The translations under genes were made by a program, and so were the position numbers. A stretch of 64,000 nucleotides of DNA, taken from the NCBI RefSeq assembly GCF_004349265.1, contig NZ_SMFL01000009.1, positions 186,001-250,000 of the forward strand. Direction: 5' to 3'. This DNA is from Dyadobacter psychrotolerans. Lineage in GTDB: Bacteria > Bacteroidota > Bacteroidia > Cytophagales > Spirosomataceae. Shown one piece after another: positions 44,636-52,872 of the stretch (its first letter is position 1; the number at the start of each line of letters is the position of its first letter). A model generated the notes under the pieces. It worked only from the letters and a program-made list of their open reading frames with translations, was not told the DNA's origin and searched no databases.

Positions 44636-45082
44636 TCAATTCTTCAAAATCAAATAAACACCTGCAACCAGTAACACAGCACCAGCGATTCTTGGAAGTG
44701 TGATTTGATGCACTGCAAAGCCCTGAAAACCAAAGTGGTCAATAGTCATAGCAGCGATCATTTGACCGGCTATTACGAGGCAGATCAGGTTGGCAGGACC
44801 AATATGGCGGACAATAAAAACAACGGTTACCACATAAAACGCGCCAAATATCCCTCCGGTAAATTTTGTCCAGGAAATCTGTTTAACATCATTAATGGTG
44901 GGAACAGGATTTTGGTTAAAACAGGCAAAGGCAATAACCAGGATGATTAATCCGACTGAAAAAGACGTAATAGCTGCAAGAATCGGATTATTTAGTGACT
45001 CTCTGAGCTGTGCATTTACGCCGGACTGAACCGTATTTGAAATACCAATTAAAAAAGCTAAAAACAGGAAAAACCAATGCAT
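44636..45082 (-). CDS. DMT family transporter (YdcZ/DUF606 type)
   Basis: Inner-membrane protein of 148 residues with about five helices: FFLFLAFLIGISNTVQSGVNAQLRESLNNPILAAITSFSVGLIILVIAF, then FTGGIFGAFYVVTVVFIVRHIGPANLICLVIAGQMIAAMTIDHFG, and a last helix IAGAVLLVAGVYLILKN. The internal order and the GQM-AxxxDHFG block match the half-sized DUF606 (YdcZ) branch of the drug/metabolite transporter superfamily, which works as a dimer. Substrate unknown. It lies 38 bp downstream of nuoK on the same strand but is not a complex I gene. Confidence 0.85.
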   Translation of the reverse strand: MHWFFLFLAFLIGISNTVQSGVNAQLRESLNNPILAAITSFSVGLIILVIAFACFNQNPVPTINDVKQISWTKFTGGIFGAFYVVTVVFIVRHIGPANLICLVIAGQMIAAMTIDHFGFQGFAVHQITLPRIAGAVLLVAGVYLILKN

Positions 45083-45120
45083 GATTTGTAACGGATTTGG
45101 GAAGACCAGTTTCAGTTTAA

Positions 45121-45432
45121 TTATCTTTTCAAATCATCTACCTGATCGGGATCAACGGTTTTGTAGTGACCGTAAACACGCATGATAATTGCCAGCGCAA
45201 TGGTTACCTCTGCTGCTGCTACCACGATTACAAAAAGTGCGAATAGCTGTCCGCTTAATTTTTCAGGATCATATCTGCTAAAAGCGATCAGATTAATATT
45301 TACAGCATTAAGCATTAATTCGATCCCCAAAAGCATCCCTATGAAATGCCTTTTAGTGATGGCGATCGCAAGTCCGATGCTAAACAAAGCGGCCGCAACC
45401 AGAAGATAATGTTCGAGCGGAATAGTGTTCAT
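45121..45432 (-). CDS. nuoK: NADH-quinone oxidoreductase subunit K
   Basis: Membrane subunit of respiratory complex I, 103 residues with three helices (about 7-25, 31-52, 61-88). The two conserved membrane glutamates of the proton path are visible: Glu38 (LLGIELMLNAVN) and Glu75 (VVAAAEVTIALAI). Its start overlaps the stop of nuoJ (ATGA), showing coupled translation. The gene that usually follows, nuoL, is absent: the next gene is a DMT transporter. Confidence 0.97.
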   Translation of the reverse strand: MNTIPLEHYLLVAAALFSIGLAIAITKRHFIGMLLGIELMLNAVNINLIAFSRYDPEKLSGQLFALFVIVVAAAEVTIALAIIMRVYGHYKTVDPDQVDDLKR

Positions 45433-45950
45433 TGTGCAGGATTACGGTTTAATGCCAGGTACGCAGCGCCAATCAGTGCAACCAAAAGTAAAATAGCGGC
45501 GATTTCAAACGGAAGAAGGTGGCTTGTCATCAGTTCAACTCCGATGGTCCGGATCGTAGATTTACTGCTGATGATATCTCCGGTCATCTTAAACTGAGAA
45601 TCAAGAATGATATAACCTAAAAAAATAAAAAAACCTGTTCCTGTCAAAAATCCCCAGAATTCTCTGGATAGCAAAACCTCCACCCGGTTCGGCGTTGTTG
45701 AAGTGGTGTCTTTACTGGCTTTTTGTGTAAGCATAATACCAAATATCATCAGCACCAAAATTCCTCCTACGTAAACCATGATCTGGGTTACTGCGAGAAA
45801 ATCTGCACCAGCCAAAACGTACAAAGCAGCCACGCCCAAAAATGTTAAAAACAGAGCAAAAGCTCCATAAATAAGGTTTTTGGAAAATAAAATAAAAAGT
45901 GCCGAAATAATGGCCAGTATAGAAAAGCTGTAAAAAGCTGCTGCTTCCAT
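45429..45950 (-). CDS. nuoJ: NADH-quinone oxidoreductase subunit J
   Basis: Membrane subunit of complex I, 173 residues with about five helices. AFALFLTFLGVAALYVLAGADFLAVTQIMVYVGGILVLMIFGIMLTQ is the conserved core with the pi-bulge TM3 (GADFLAxxQIxVYVGA type). A hydrophilic segment of about 20 residues separates this from the last helices. It lies 11 bp after nuoI and overlaps nuoK by 4 bp, so it belongs to a nuoIJK unit. Confidence 0.97.
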   Translation of the reverse strand: MEAAAFYSFSILAIISALFILFSKNLIYGAFALFLTFLGVAALYVLAGADFLAVTQIMVYVGGILVLMIFGIMLTQKASKDTTSTTPNRVEVLLSREFWGFLTGTGFFIFLGYIILDSQFKMTGDIISSKSTIRTIGVELMTSHLLPFEIAAILLLVALIGAAYLALNRNPAQ

Positions 45951-45961
45951 TTAAATTCTGA

Positions 45962-47443
45962 TTATTCTGACTTAGGTTTCGGTTTCATCGTAGGACGGAA
46001 TGCCGGTTTGGGCTTTGGAATTTCCTCCTGATTATCTTCCGTTACAGGATTGTCTTTTGCTTCAACCGTTTCATTTGTCGCTTCTGAAACAGGATTTTCA
46101 ATGGGAGAAACAACAGGCGCTGCCTTTGGTTTCATCGTTGGACGAAACGCTGGTTTTGGCTTGGCAACTTCCGCCTCTTCTTTACCTTCGTTTTCAGTAC
46201 TAATAGCCTTTGCCTCAACAGGTTCATTTACAGTTTCTGAAACAGGATTTTCAATGGGAGAAACAACAGGCGCTGCCTTTGGTTTCATCGTTGGACGAAA
46301 CGCTGGTTTTGGCTTGGCAACTTCCGCCTCTTCTTTACCTTCGTTTTCAGTACTAATAGCCTTTGCCTCAACAGGTTCATTTACAGTTTCTGAAACAGGA
46401 TTTTCAGTCGGAGCAAAAGGTATAGCCTTTGGTTTCATTGTAGGACGAAACGCTGGTTTTGGTTTTGGTGTCTCCTCCGCAGTGATTTCAGGAACAGTTT
46501 GTATCTCGTCAGCAGGTGCCTCAACCTCTGGCTTCATTGCAGGACGAAATGCTGGTTTGGGCTTTGGTGTCTCTTCTGCGTTGGTTTCAGGAACAAACGG
46601 TTCTGCATCAGCAGGTGTTTCCACCTTGGGTTTCATCGATGGTCTGAAAGGAGGCTTGGCAGCCGGCGCTTTTGGACTGTCAGCCTGACCTTCTGTTTCA
46701 GATTCCGTTCTGGCAACAACAGGTGCTGTTTTTTTGGGTATAAAGGCAGGTTTAGGAGCAGCAGAAACTTCTTCTTTTGCTTCTGTTTCCTGTGGTTTTG
46801 GTTTGATAGTTGGTTTAAATGCCGGACGGGCCGCAGCTGTTCCCGGAGTTACCTCCGATGCCGTTACCGGTTTCTGAGCAGCTTTTAATGCTTCTTTTTC
46901 TTTTTGAAACTGATCAAGCAGCCGGCGTTTTTCATCCGCTTCGTCGGCGGTCAAATTGGCGTAATTATAAACCATGTCACGTACATCCAACTCGCTGTAA
47001 TCGAAGGTCTTGGTCATTGTAAGACATTCCGTTGGACATACTGTCGTACAAAGCCCGCAGTAGCAGCACTTTGCCATATCGATGTCAAACTTAGCCGCAT
47101 ATAAACGGATCGGAGAGCCGTCACTTGCACGGCCTACTTCCTCAATGGCACGAATGGGTTCAATTTCAATACAATCAACAGGACAAACTTTCACACATTT
47201 GTCACAGACAATACAATCGTCCATTTCATTGTGCAAGCGGTAACGGCCATTATCGGGAATCGGGACGGTTTCCTGTGGATACTGGATCGTAACCATACCA
47301 TCCTGCATGTCGAAGAAATTGTCTGAGCGAATATCTGTGGACATGCGGCGCTTACGGGCCTGCCACAAATGCCGCCAGGTCAGCTTCATACCTTTCAGTG
47401 TGGTACCAATTCCTTGTGATATATTTTTAAAGTAAGTCGACAA
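45962..47443 (-). CDS. nuoI: NADH-quinone oxidoreductase subunit I with a long repeat-rich C-terminal tail
   Basis: Peripheral-arm subunit of complex I carrying clusters N6a and N6b. The N-terminal 190 residues are a normal NuoI: anchoring helix GMKLTWRHLWQARKRR (18-33), first motif CIVCDKCVKVCP (Cys77, 80, 83, 87) and second CCYCGLCTTVCP (Cys126, 129, 132, 136), then a usual C-terminus (FDYSELDVRDMVYNYANL). From about residue 191 to 493 the protein continues as a low-complexity Pro/Lys/Glu tail containing eight versions of PAFRPTMKPK. This tail more than doubles the usual 160-190 residues. The start is TTG at 47443, because a stop lies in frame just upstream; an ATG 18 codons later is the alternative. 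Confidence 0.95.
   Translation of the reverse strand: MSTYFKNISQGIGTTLKGMKLTWRHLWQARKRRMSTDIRSDNFFDMQDGMVTIQYPQETVPIPDNGRYRLHNEMDDCIVCDKCVKVCPVDCIEIEPIRAIEEVGRASDGSPIRLYAAKFDIDMAKCCYCGLCTTVCPTECLTMTKTFDYSELDVRDMVYNYANLTADEADEKRRLLDQFQKEKEALKAAQKPVTASEVTPGTAAARPAFKPTIKPKPQETEAKEEVSAAPKPAFIPKKTAPVVARTESETEGQADSPKAPAAKPPFRPSMKPKVETPADAEPFVPETNAEETPKPKPAFRPAMKPEVEAPADEIQTVPEITAEETPKPKPAFRPTMKPKAIPFAPTENPVSETVNEPVEAKAISTENEGKEEAEVAKPKPAFRPTMKPKAAPVVSPIENPVSETVNEPVEAKAISTENEGKEEAEVAKPKPAFRPTMKPKAAPVVSPIENPVSEATNETVEAKDNPVTEDNQEEIPKPKPAFRPTMKPKPKSE
46082..46406. repeat. 153-bp tandem repeat inside nuoI
   Basis: Units 46082-46234 and 46235-46387 appear identical, and identity runs about 20 bp into a third, diverged copy starting at 46388. 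The period is 153 bp (51 codons), so the frame is kept. It encodes the KPKPAFRPTMKPK-plus-linker unit. Confidence 0.9.
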
Positions 47444-47562
47444 TGCTGGAAGATCTCAGTAATCAGTTCAAAATCGTTGAATCGGCTTAATTTCTTATCA
47501 TGATATCAAGACGAAAAATTAATATCAGCCTATCGCAAAGATAGAGTAAACCGGGCAAAAAC

Positions 47563-48183
47563 TTACTTTTCTGCGAACACTCCTTCAAGAATCTCTGTCA
47601 ATTCTTTTTGAACCGACTGCGCTTTATCAGCAATGTACCAGCGCTGAATGTCTTCTACAAATTCCTTCATTGTCTGAACGGGATTTGCTTTGTATTGCAG
47701 CATCAGCTCATTGGCACCAGCAGGACGCGGTCCCCAGGTGAAAAGTTCGTTAAAATCCTCATCTACGGAAATCAATTTCGGAATAGAGCGACCGCCGTTG
47801 GTCGTGTAGGCATCCATCAATTCCGGATTTTCGTCACGAAGCAGCAATTTAACATTGATCAATGGATTGGGTAAGGCCGCAGCTACCAAAACAGGAATAT
47901 TTTGTGCCGCATCACCGCACCAGGCTTCGGTAAGAATATACCAGGTCTGCGGAATATTAATCTGAGCAACTTTGGCTTTCAAATCTTCACTAATCTCAAC
48001 TTTCTTATTTAACCGCTGCATTCTGGCCAGGTTCAGCTTGGTATAAAACGCCAGATCTTCTGATTGTTTGGGGCCGGTTGTTCTGTTTTCCAAAACTACT
48101 TTTTGCATCAGGAACATGTAATCAGCGTATGAATAGGCGGTTTCTGTTACCGGCAGAGGGAATAAATTTGCTACGTTTTTCAT
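47563..48183 (-). CDS. Thioredoxin-family protein with a single active-site Cys
   Basis: Cytosolic protein of 206 residues with no signal peptide. After a helical N-terminal region (1-80) a thioredoxin-like fold starts: TWYILTEAWCGDAAQNIPVLVAAAL, then INVKLLLRDENPELMDAYTTNGGRSIPKLISVDEDFNELFTWGPRP with the cis-Pro after SIP. The active site is Cys-Gly-Asp-Ala, so the second Cys of CxxC is missing. Proteins of this Thioredoxin_9-like type are common in Bacteroidota, some with this CGDA variant. A monothiol or bacilliredoxin-like role would fit an organism with BshC, but that is inference. It lies between nuoI and mgsA with its own gap of 119 bp to nuoI. Confidence 0.85.
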   Translation of the reverse strand: MKNVANLFPLPVTETAYSYADYMFLMQKVVLENRTTGPKQSEDLAFYTKLNLARMQRLNKKVEISEDLKAKVAQINIPQTWYILTEAWCGDAAQNIPVLVAAALPNPLINVKLLLRDENPELMDAYTTNGGRSIPKLISVDEDFNELFTWGPRPAGANELMLQYKANPVQTMKEFVEDIQRWYIADKAQSVQKELTEILEGVFAEK

Positions 48184-48226
48184 TCAAATATTTTTATAAA
48201 TGAAACCCGCCGTTTGCTTTTTCAGT

Positions 48227-48679
48227 TCAGACTTTCCTGTTCAAATAAGTACTATAATCGATCTGAGAAGCAATGTATTCTTCATCCATAAGTGGAGACG
48301 TAAAGAGAAAATCAGCAGTAGCACGATTGGAAGCAACCGGAATATTCCAAACCACACAAAGCCTCAGCAATGCTTTTACATCCGGGTCATGCGGCTGGGC
48401 CGACATCGGGTCCCAGAAAAAGATCAGCAGATCAATTCTCTCTTCGGCAATCATGGAGCCAACCTGCTGATCACCACCCAGCGGACCGCTTAACAAACGG
48501 ATGACTGTCTGGTTTAAAGTTTCTTCCAGCAATTTCCCGGTTGTACCGGTTCCGTATAATTCGTTTTTAGCCAGCATTTCACGGTTGGCATAAGCCCATT
48601 CCATCAGTTCTGCTTTCCGGTTGTCGTGTGCTACCAAAGCGATACGCTTTCTTGGATGAATATTTCTGAAATTTACCAT
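48227..48679 (-). CDS. mgsA: Methylglyoxal synthase
   Basis: Cytosolic enzyme (EC 4.2.3.3) converting dihydroxyacetone phosphate to methylglyoxal and phosphate, a bypass used under phosphate or sugar-phosphate stress. 150 residues. RIALVAHDNRKAELMEW (substrate His18), YGTGTTGKLLEE (phosphate loop), LLSGPLGGDQQVGSMIAEERIDLLIFFWDPMSAQPHDPDVKALLRL (catalytic Asp70; His97) and NIPVASNRATADFL are all conserved. It is on the same strand as the thioredoxin-like gene (43-bp gap) and downstream of a glycosyltransferase gene; a functional link is not evident. Confidence 0.97.
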   Translation of the reverse strand: MVNFRNIHPRKRIALVAHDNRKAELMEWAYANREMLAKNELYGTGTTGKLLEETLNQTVIRLLSGPLGGDQQVGSMIAEERIDLLIFFWDPMSAQPHDPDVKALLRLCVVWNIPVASNRATADFLFTSPLMDEEYIASQIDYSTYLNRKV

Positions 48680-48705
48680 GGATTTTTACGAGGTTTAATA
48701 TCGGA

Positions 48706-49932
48706 TTAAAGGCCAACAATGTAGTTTAAATACTGTTGAGCTAATATTTCTCTGTTAAAATTTATTTTGGCAAAAGCATAGCCATTCTCTCCATGTCTTT
48801 TAATCAAATCAGGATTGTTTAGATAGTGTCTGACTTTTTTAGCAAAATCTTCGGGATTTTCCGGTTCAATATAAACTCCTGCGTCGGCATCTTCCACAAG
48901 TTTTCGTGAAATTCCATCAATAGCCATCAGTACAGGTTTTCTGCAGGAAAAGTAATCAAAAGTTTTATTGGAATAAACGGTTTTAAAAACCTCGGTTTTC
49001 TTCAAAATGGAAATTCCCATGTCGGAAGCAAGAATGTACCTGATAGCATCTTTTTTCGAAACTTCATCTACAAAGCGAACATTATCCGATTTTCTATTTA
49101 CTGCTTCCAGCATTAAATCATCTTTTTTCATTCCGCCGCCAATCAGTAAAAAGCAGACGTTCTCTTCACGCAAAAGCTCAGCCGTAATCAAAATTTGCAC
49201 AAGAGCATTGGCAATGCCATGTGCCCCGACATAAGTTAGAACAAACTTATTTTCAAAATGATGTTTTATTTTGAACGCTTTTTCGTCGAAGGTTCTGAGC
49301 ACATTTTCTACCGTTTCAAAATCTGCCGCATTGGGAATGTAGATAATTTTTTCTTCCGGCACTGCTTTAGCAATGAGCTTGTCTTTGAACGCAGGTGTCA
49401 GCACACTTATTAATCTGGCTTTTCTATAAACCAGCTTTTCAAACCAGAATGCTAATTTTATTAAGATCTTATTTTTCAAAACGCCGGTTTCAATAGCGGA
49501 TTCAGGCCAAAGATCTCTGACTTCAAATACAAATGGAACCGCTTTAAAGAATGATAAAACCAAGCCGGCGATGCCTACAAAAAGCGGAGGAGAGCTGACT
49601 ATTATTAGATCATATTTACTTTTGGTATAAAACAAACCTGCCCGGCTGCTGGAAAATGCGAAGGAAAAATAAGCTAGCAACCGCCCGGTAAAGTTCTTAT
49701 TATAGTTTGCATAAACCGGGCAACGGATGACAGTAACGCCATCCTTGTTTTTAGTTTTCGAAAAATTTTTTGTTTTGCCCATAGATTTTTGGCTGCTCAT
49801 GTAGTGAACAGTTCCTGCCAGCACCGTTAGCTCATGCCCGGCCTCTGTCCAGATCCGGCTCATTTCATTCCAGCGCGAACCGCCGCCGGCATTGTCTTCG
49901 AGAAAATACTGATGGATGAGGAGAATTCGCAT
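48706..49932 (-). CDS. Glycosyltransferase family 4 protein (WbuB-like)
   Basis: GT-B transferase of 408 residues from ATG 49932 (MRILLIHQYFLEDNAGGGSRWNEM); the longer frame would start upstream within the intergenic stretch. The donor domain shows KFVLTYVGAHGIANALVQILITAELL, VCFLLIGGGMKKDDL, NVRFVDEVSKKDAIRYILASDMGISILKK and FKTVYSNKTFDYFSCRKPVLMAIDG, the profile of WbuB-type transferases that add amino sugars in O-antigen or exopolysaccharide synthesis. It begins 27 bp after an MNT gene; a heparinase-family gene follows upstream beyond the TA pair, a pairing often seen in polysaccharide clusters. Confidence 0.9.
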   Translation of the reverse strand: MRILLIHQYFLEDNAGGGSRWNEMSRIWTEAGHELTVLAGTVHYMSSQKSMGKTKNFSKTKNKDGVTVIRCPVYANYNKNFTGRLLAYFSFAFSSSRAGLFYTKSKYDLIIVSSPPLFVGIAGLVLSFFKAVPFVFEVRDLWPESAIETGVLKNKILIKLAFWFEKLVYRKARLISVLTPAFKDKLIAKAVPEEKIIYIPNAADFETVENVLRTFDEKAFKIKHHFENKFVLTYVGAHGIANALVQILITAELLREENVCFLLIGGGMKKDDLMLEAVNRKSDNVRFVDEVSKKDAIRYILASDMGISILKKTEVFKTVYSNKTFDYFSCRKPVLMAIDGISRKLVEDADAGVYIEPENPEDFAKKVRHYLNNPDLIKRHGENGYAFAKINFNREILAQQYLNYIVGL

Positions 49933-49959
49933 GGAAAAGCGGGCATTTTTAAATATCAA

Positions 49960-50280
49960 TTATTCTGCACCGTTCAAACTCTTTTCATAAAATATCTTTC
50001 CAGCCTGATTGATATGTTCAATCAAATCCGGGTTGGATATCTGGTGAAAAATAGAAATGTCAAATGTGTAAGGAAGTAAAAGATCATCTATTTTCAACTC
50101 GATTTTGTTTATGACAGACAGATTTAAATCATTACCGAAAAGTGTCAAATCTATGTCCGAGCCATTTCTATAATTCTCTTTCGCTCTTGATCCGTAAAGA
50201 ACCGCTTTCTCAATCTGAGGAAAAGATGCAAAAACGCTTTGAATACTTTCTACTACCGCCTCCTTTAAACCAAAAATCAT
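49960..50280 (-). CDS. MNT-type nucleotidyltransferase of an MNT/HEPN pair
   Basis: Minimal nucleotidyltransferase of 106 residues (HI0073-like). AVLYGSRAKENYRNGSDIDLTLFG shows the G-S-x10-D-x-D active site (Gly30-Ser31, Asp42, Asp44). In characterised pairs such antitoxins AMPylate the HEPN RNase partner and so inactivate it. The start overlaps the stop of the HEPN gene by 4 bp (ATGA), so the two are translated together. The C-terminal part (KIDDLLLPYTFDISIFHQISNPDLIEHINQAGKIFYEK) matches the family. Confidence 0.9.
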   Translation of the reverse strand: MIFGLKEAVVESIQSVFASFPQIEKAVLYGSRAKENYRNGSDIDLTLFGNDLNLSVINKIELKIDDLLLPYTFDISIFHQISNPDLIEHINQAGKIFYEKSLNGAE

Positions 50281-50675
50281 AGCAGTGAGTCCATTTTATT
50301 TTTAAAAATAACAAACAGCGGATAGGAAAGGGAAAAAATATGCTGCACTATCTCGCTGGCAGTATCTTCGTTGTAGGTGTGACTCGATCGGTTCCTATCT
50401 TTAAATAACTCCATCCAGCCATCGCCATCTTCGATCAAGCCTAATTTAAAAGATTCCATGATTGCACTTTTAGACCCATAAATATCCTGGTTACCCTGCT
50501 CCTGCAAAAAGTCTTTCATCACATTCCATGCAAGTTCATAGGTGTATTCAAAAGCCTGTATCAGCCCCTGCTGTTCCATTTCATTGAGATCCCCTTTATC
50601 AATAAATTTTTTAAGCTGCGAAAGTGCTTTTGAATAATTTGAAAATCTTTGCTTCCAGCGTATGTCTGTAGTCAT
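50277..50675 (-). CDS. HEPN-fold toxin-like partner (HI0074 family)
   Basis: All-helical protein of 132 residues of the nucleotidyltransferase substrate-binding HI0074 family. WKQRFSNYSKALSQLKKFI and GLIQAFEYTYELAWNVMKDFLQEQG are the typical helices, and the RNase motif R-x4-H is present as RNRSSH (Arg94 to His99) followed by Thr-Tyr, the tyrosine that MNT partners modify in related systems. This predicts an RNase toxin neutralised by the adjacent MNT protein; activity is inferred from family. The pair sits between a glycosyltransferase and a heparinase-family gene. Confidence 0.88.
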   Translation of the reverse strand: MTTDIRWKQRFSNYSKALSQLKKFIDKGDLNEMEQQGLIQAFEYTYELAWNVMKDFLQEQGNQDIYGSKSAIMESFKLGLIEDGDGWMELFKDRNRSSHTYNEDTASEIVQHIFSLSYPLFVIFKNKMDSLL

Positions 50676-50781
50676 TTACGATTATTCTTTAAATACATAC
50701 CGGCAATCGCCAATTCATAAATTACGTCATTTACAACTAAAAGTAACTAATCCTGTTTAACGGAACAAAGCAACATGCTGC

Positions 50782-52677
50782 TCAGTGCATTCTGATAACA
50801 GTTTTGATATAACTCTCCGGAGTACTGAAAACTATTTGCTTACACTCCTTCTTGATTCCATAAAATTGAGAGTACCAACTTTGCTCCACATCCGGCAGTA
50901 TCTCATTTCCTGTTTTATCAAAAGCCTGTATTGTAAATTTCTCAAAAAACGTTTCCGAGGGATGCCATACTTGTCTCACAGGCAAATTATCAGGTGCATT
51001 TTCAATCCAATCCTCCACTTGCCAATACAATTCTCCTGCTCTCTTAAACATTTTTCTTCTGTGTTTAATATCTTTTCCAAGATGCCTGAACCCTTCGAAA
51101 AAACCATCAAAAATTATTTTCCCTTCTTCCGTTCTCCATTCTCCTTTGCTCTTTTTAATCCAATCATACCAGACAAAACCGGGTCCTTTTGTCATTTGAT
51201 CATAATCTCCAAGCATCACCGTATTGTGCGAAGCGGTACCCGAAAAGTAGCCCGTCCATTTTTTATCCGCGTTGTAGCGATAGGAACCCGCATCGCGCAT
51301 AATATTTTCTCCATCAACCCAAATATCAATATGCAGATTATCAGCCTGAAATGGACGATTTTTATAACTTCCACAACGAAGAAAAGTAATGGTTCCGCTG
51401 TCTCTGAGTACGTAATAACCACCCTGTGGGAAGGAAAAGTGTGTTGGGCATGGAGACAGGGGCATAGGTTTGCGAAACTCCCGTGCCCTAACCTCTCTGG
51501 CCCAAACGCATGCTAAAACATTAGCCAACGCTGCCAGCTGAGGACGATAATCGCGGAAATGGGCTTCGGTTGAAGGAAAAAATAATGCTCCGTCATTATT
51601 CCCATAATTTGGCAGCCAGCCTGTTTTATCATCCTGACAGGTTCTGAGAAAATGCAGTGATTTCCGGGCACGGTCATAGATTATTTCATTCCACTTTTCT
51701 CCGTTTGCCTCAGCAATTCCGATTGACCAGGTGAGTAACTGAATGACAACCCGGTGATAATTCATTGAAAACTGAAGGAATGTTCCGTCTTCTTCAATTT
51801 GGTACTCAATCTCTTCTTCAAACCAACTTTTCCCTTTTTCCTTCCAACGTGCACTTTCAGGAAAGAAGGGATAAAGCAACCCTGTCAGGTAAAGTCCAAG
51901 TGTTTCAGTCAGAGCATGATTATTTCGTACGGCAATTCGTGAAAAGTTAATGTTTTGCTCAACATGCTGTATTTGCCTGTGAATGCTGTTGATGATTTTC
52001 TCAAACAGCTCCTCAGTCAACCGATCTGAACGTTTATAATATTGAAGGGCAAAAGTCCAGTTTAAAACACGGAAGGTTATTTCCTGACTGCATTTCCAGT
52101 TTGGCCCGCAGTTAACCGGATTGCTGTCTATCCAGTTTTCTATTTTATATAAAACAGAAGAAGACTGGTCTTCCTGAAAATGAAAATCATAACGTATCAG
52201 ATCATACACAAACGTAAATCGGGACATTTCCCAGATGTACTTTATATCACCTGCTTGTGTTGAAAAATCAGAAATTTCAGACCAATGCTGTGTCTGACCA
52301 TATTCAAAACCGGTTTCAGGATGTATATGCCAGCCTTTAAACGGACGCCATACAGAGTTGAAAAATTGAAAGTTGCTATTGTGAAGTGCCTCCACCCGCT
52401 TTTTTAGTTCGTCAAATGAGTGTGAAAAAGGGGCAGATTCGAATGGCTTATGAAAGAAGAATTTTACCGGCAGATATTGCCAGGACTTCAATATTATAAA
52501 TTTCTGCTGATCCGAATGTTTTGGAAAACGCAGTTTTAACAAGCCTGTATGTTTCTGAAAGGCAAACCAGAGCCGGAAAGTTACATAACGGAAACCCATG
52601 TTCCTGATTAACTCAAATGGCCGGATTTCATGCAGAACATATTTGGCTGTCCGCCAATAATGTATAAAATTTTTCAT
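50782..52677 (-). CDS. Heparinase II/III family protein (alginate-lyase-like)
   Basis: Protein of about 631 residues from ATG 52677; a TTG 33 bp upstream is possible. The N-terminal helical (alpha/alpha toroid) domain shows FKGWHIHPETGFEYGQTQHWSEISDF, NPVNCGPNWKCSQEITFRVLNWTFAL and SRIAVRNNHALTETLGLYLTGLLYPFFP. The C-terminal beta-sheet domain has FPQGGYYVLRDSGTITFLRCGSYKNRPFQADNLHIDIWVDGENIMRDAGSYRYN and GTASHNTVMLGDYDQM. No signal peptide is visible, so unlike secreted lyases it may act in the cytoplasm, as do many members in polysaccharide biosynthesis clusters. Substrate unknown. Confidence 0.88.
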   Translation of the reverse strand: MKNFIHYWRTAKYVLHEIRPFELIRNMGFRYVTFRLWFAFQKHTGLLKLRFPKHSDQQKFIILKSWQYLPVKFFFHKPFESAPFSHSFDELKKRVEALHNSNFQFFNSVWRPFKGWHIHPETGFEYGQTQHWSEISDFSTQAGDIKYIWEMSRFTFVYDLIRYDFHFQEDQSSSVLYKIENWIDSNPVNCGPNWKCSQEITFRVLNWTFALQYYKRSDRLTEELFEKIINSIHRQIQHVEQNINFSRIAVRNNHALTETLGLYLTGLLYPFFPESARWKEKGKSWFEEEIEYQIEEDGTFLQFSMNYHRVVIQLLTWSIGIAEANGEKWNEIIYDRARKSLHFLRTCQDDKTGWLPNYGNNDGALFFPSTEAHFRDYRPQLAALANVLACVWAREVRAREFRKPMPLSPCPTHFSFPQGGYYVLRDSGTITFLRCGSYKNRPFQADNLHIDIWVDGENIMRDAGSYRYNADKKWTGYFSGTASHNTVMLGDYDQMTKGPGFVWYDWIKKSKGEWRTEEGKIIFDGFFEGFRHLGKDIKHRRKMFKRAGELYWQVEDWIENAPDNLPVRQVWHPSETFFEKFTIQAFDKTGNEILPDVEQSWYSQFYGIKKECKQIVFSTPESYIKTVIRMH

Positions 52678-52766
52678 TCCGGTTATAGTGTGTGTGAAGG
52701 AATCTGACAAAAGTCAGGATCCCTTTTCAAAGATAATCATCCGTTGGTTTTTGGAAAATTAATAGC

Positions 52767-52800
52767 AAAAAAAGGACTGACCCATCCGGATCAGTCCTTT
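52767..52800 (-). terminator. Rho-independent terminator of the heme operon
   Basis: On the minus strand AAAGGACTGA / TCAGTCCTTT (outer 10 bp perfect) is followed by a run of T. It lies about 75 bp after the hmuS-like stop. Confidence 0.9.
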
Positions 52801-52872
52801 CTAACTACTATGGCGAAATTTATTAACTTAATTATTAGCAATAGCTAGTTTAAACCTGCTGGGCTAATTCTT

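Noticed and set aside
46082..46406. Repeat array as a possible CRISPR
   Set aside because: The units are 153 bp, contiguous and in frame within nuoI, with no unique spacers and no cas genes.
46050..46688. Long plus-strand open frame (212 codons) opposite nuoI
   Set aside because: It is the antisense shadow of the repeat-rich nuoI tail; its apparent repeats mirror those of NuoI, and the sense frame carries the Fe-S motifs.
50785..51516. Plus-strand frame of 243 codons opposite the heparinase gene
   Set aside because: Shadow of a well-supported gene; no signal peptide or domain in the product.
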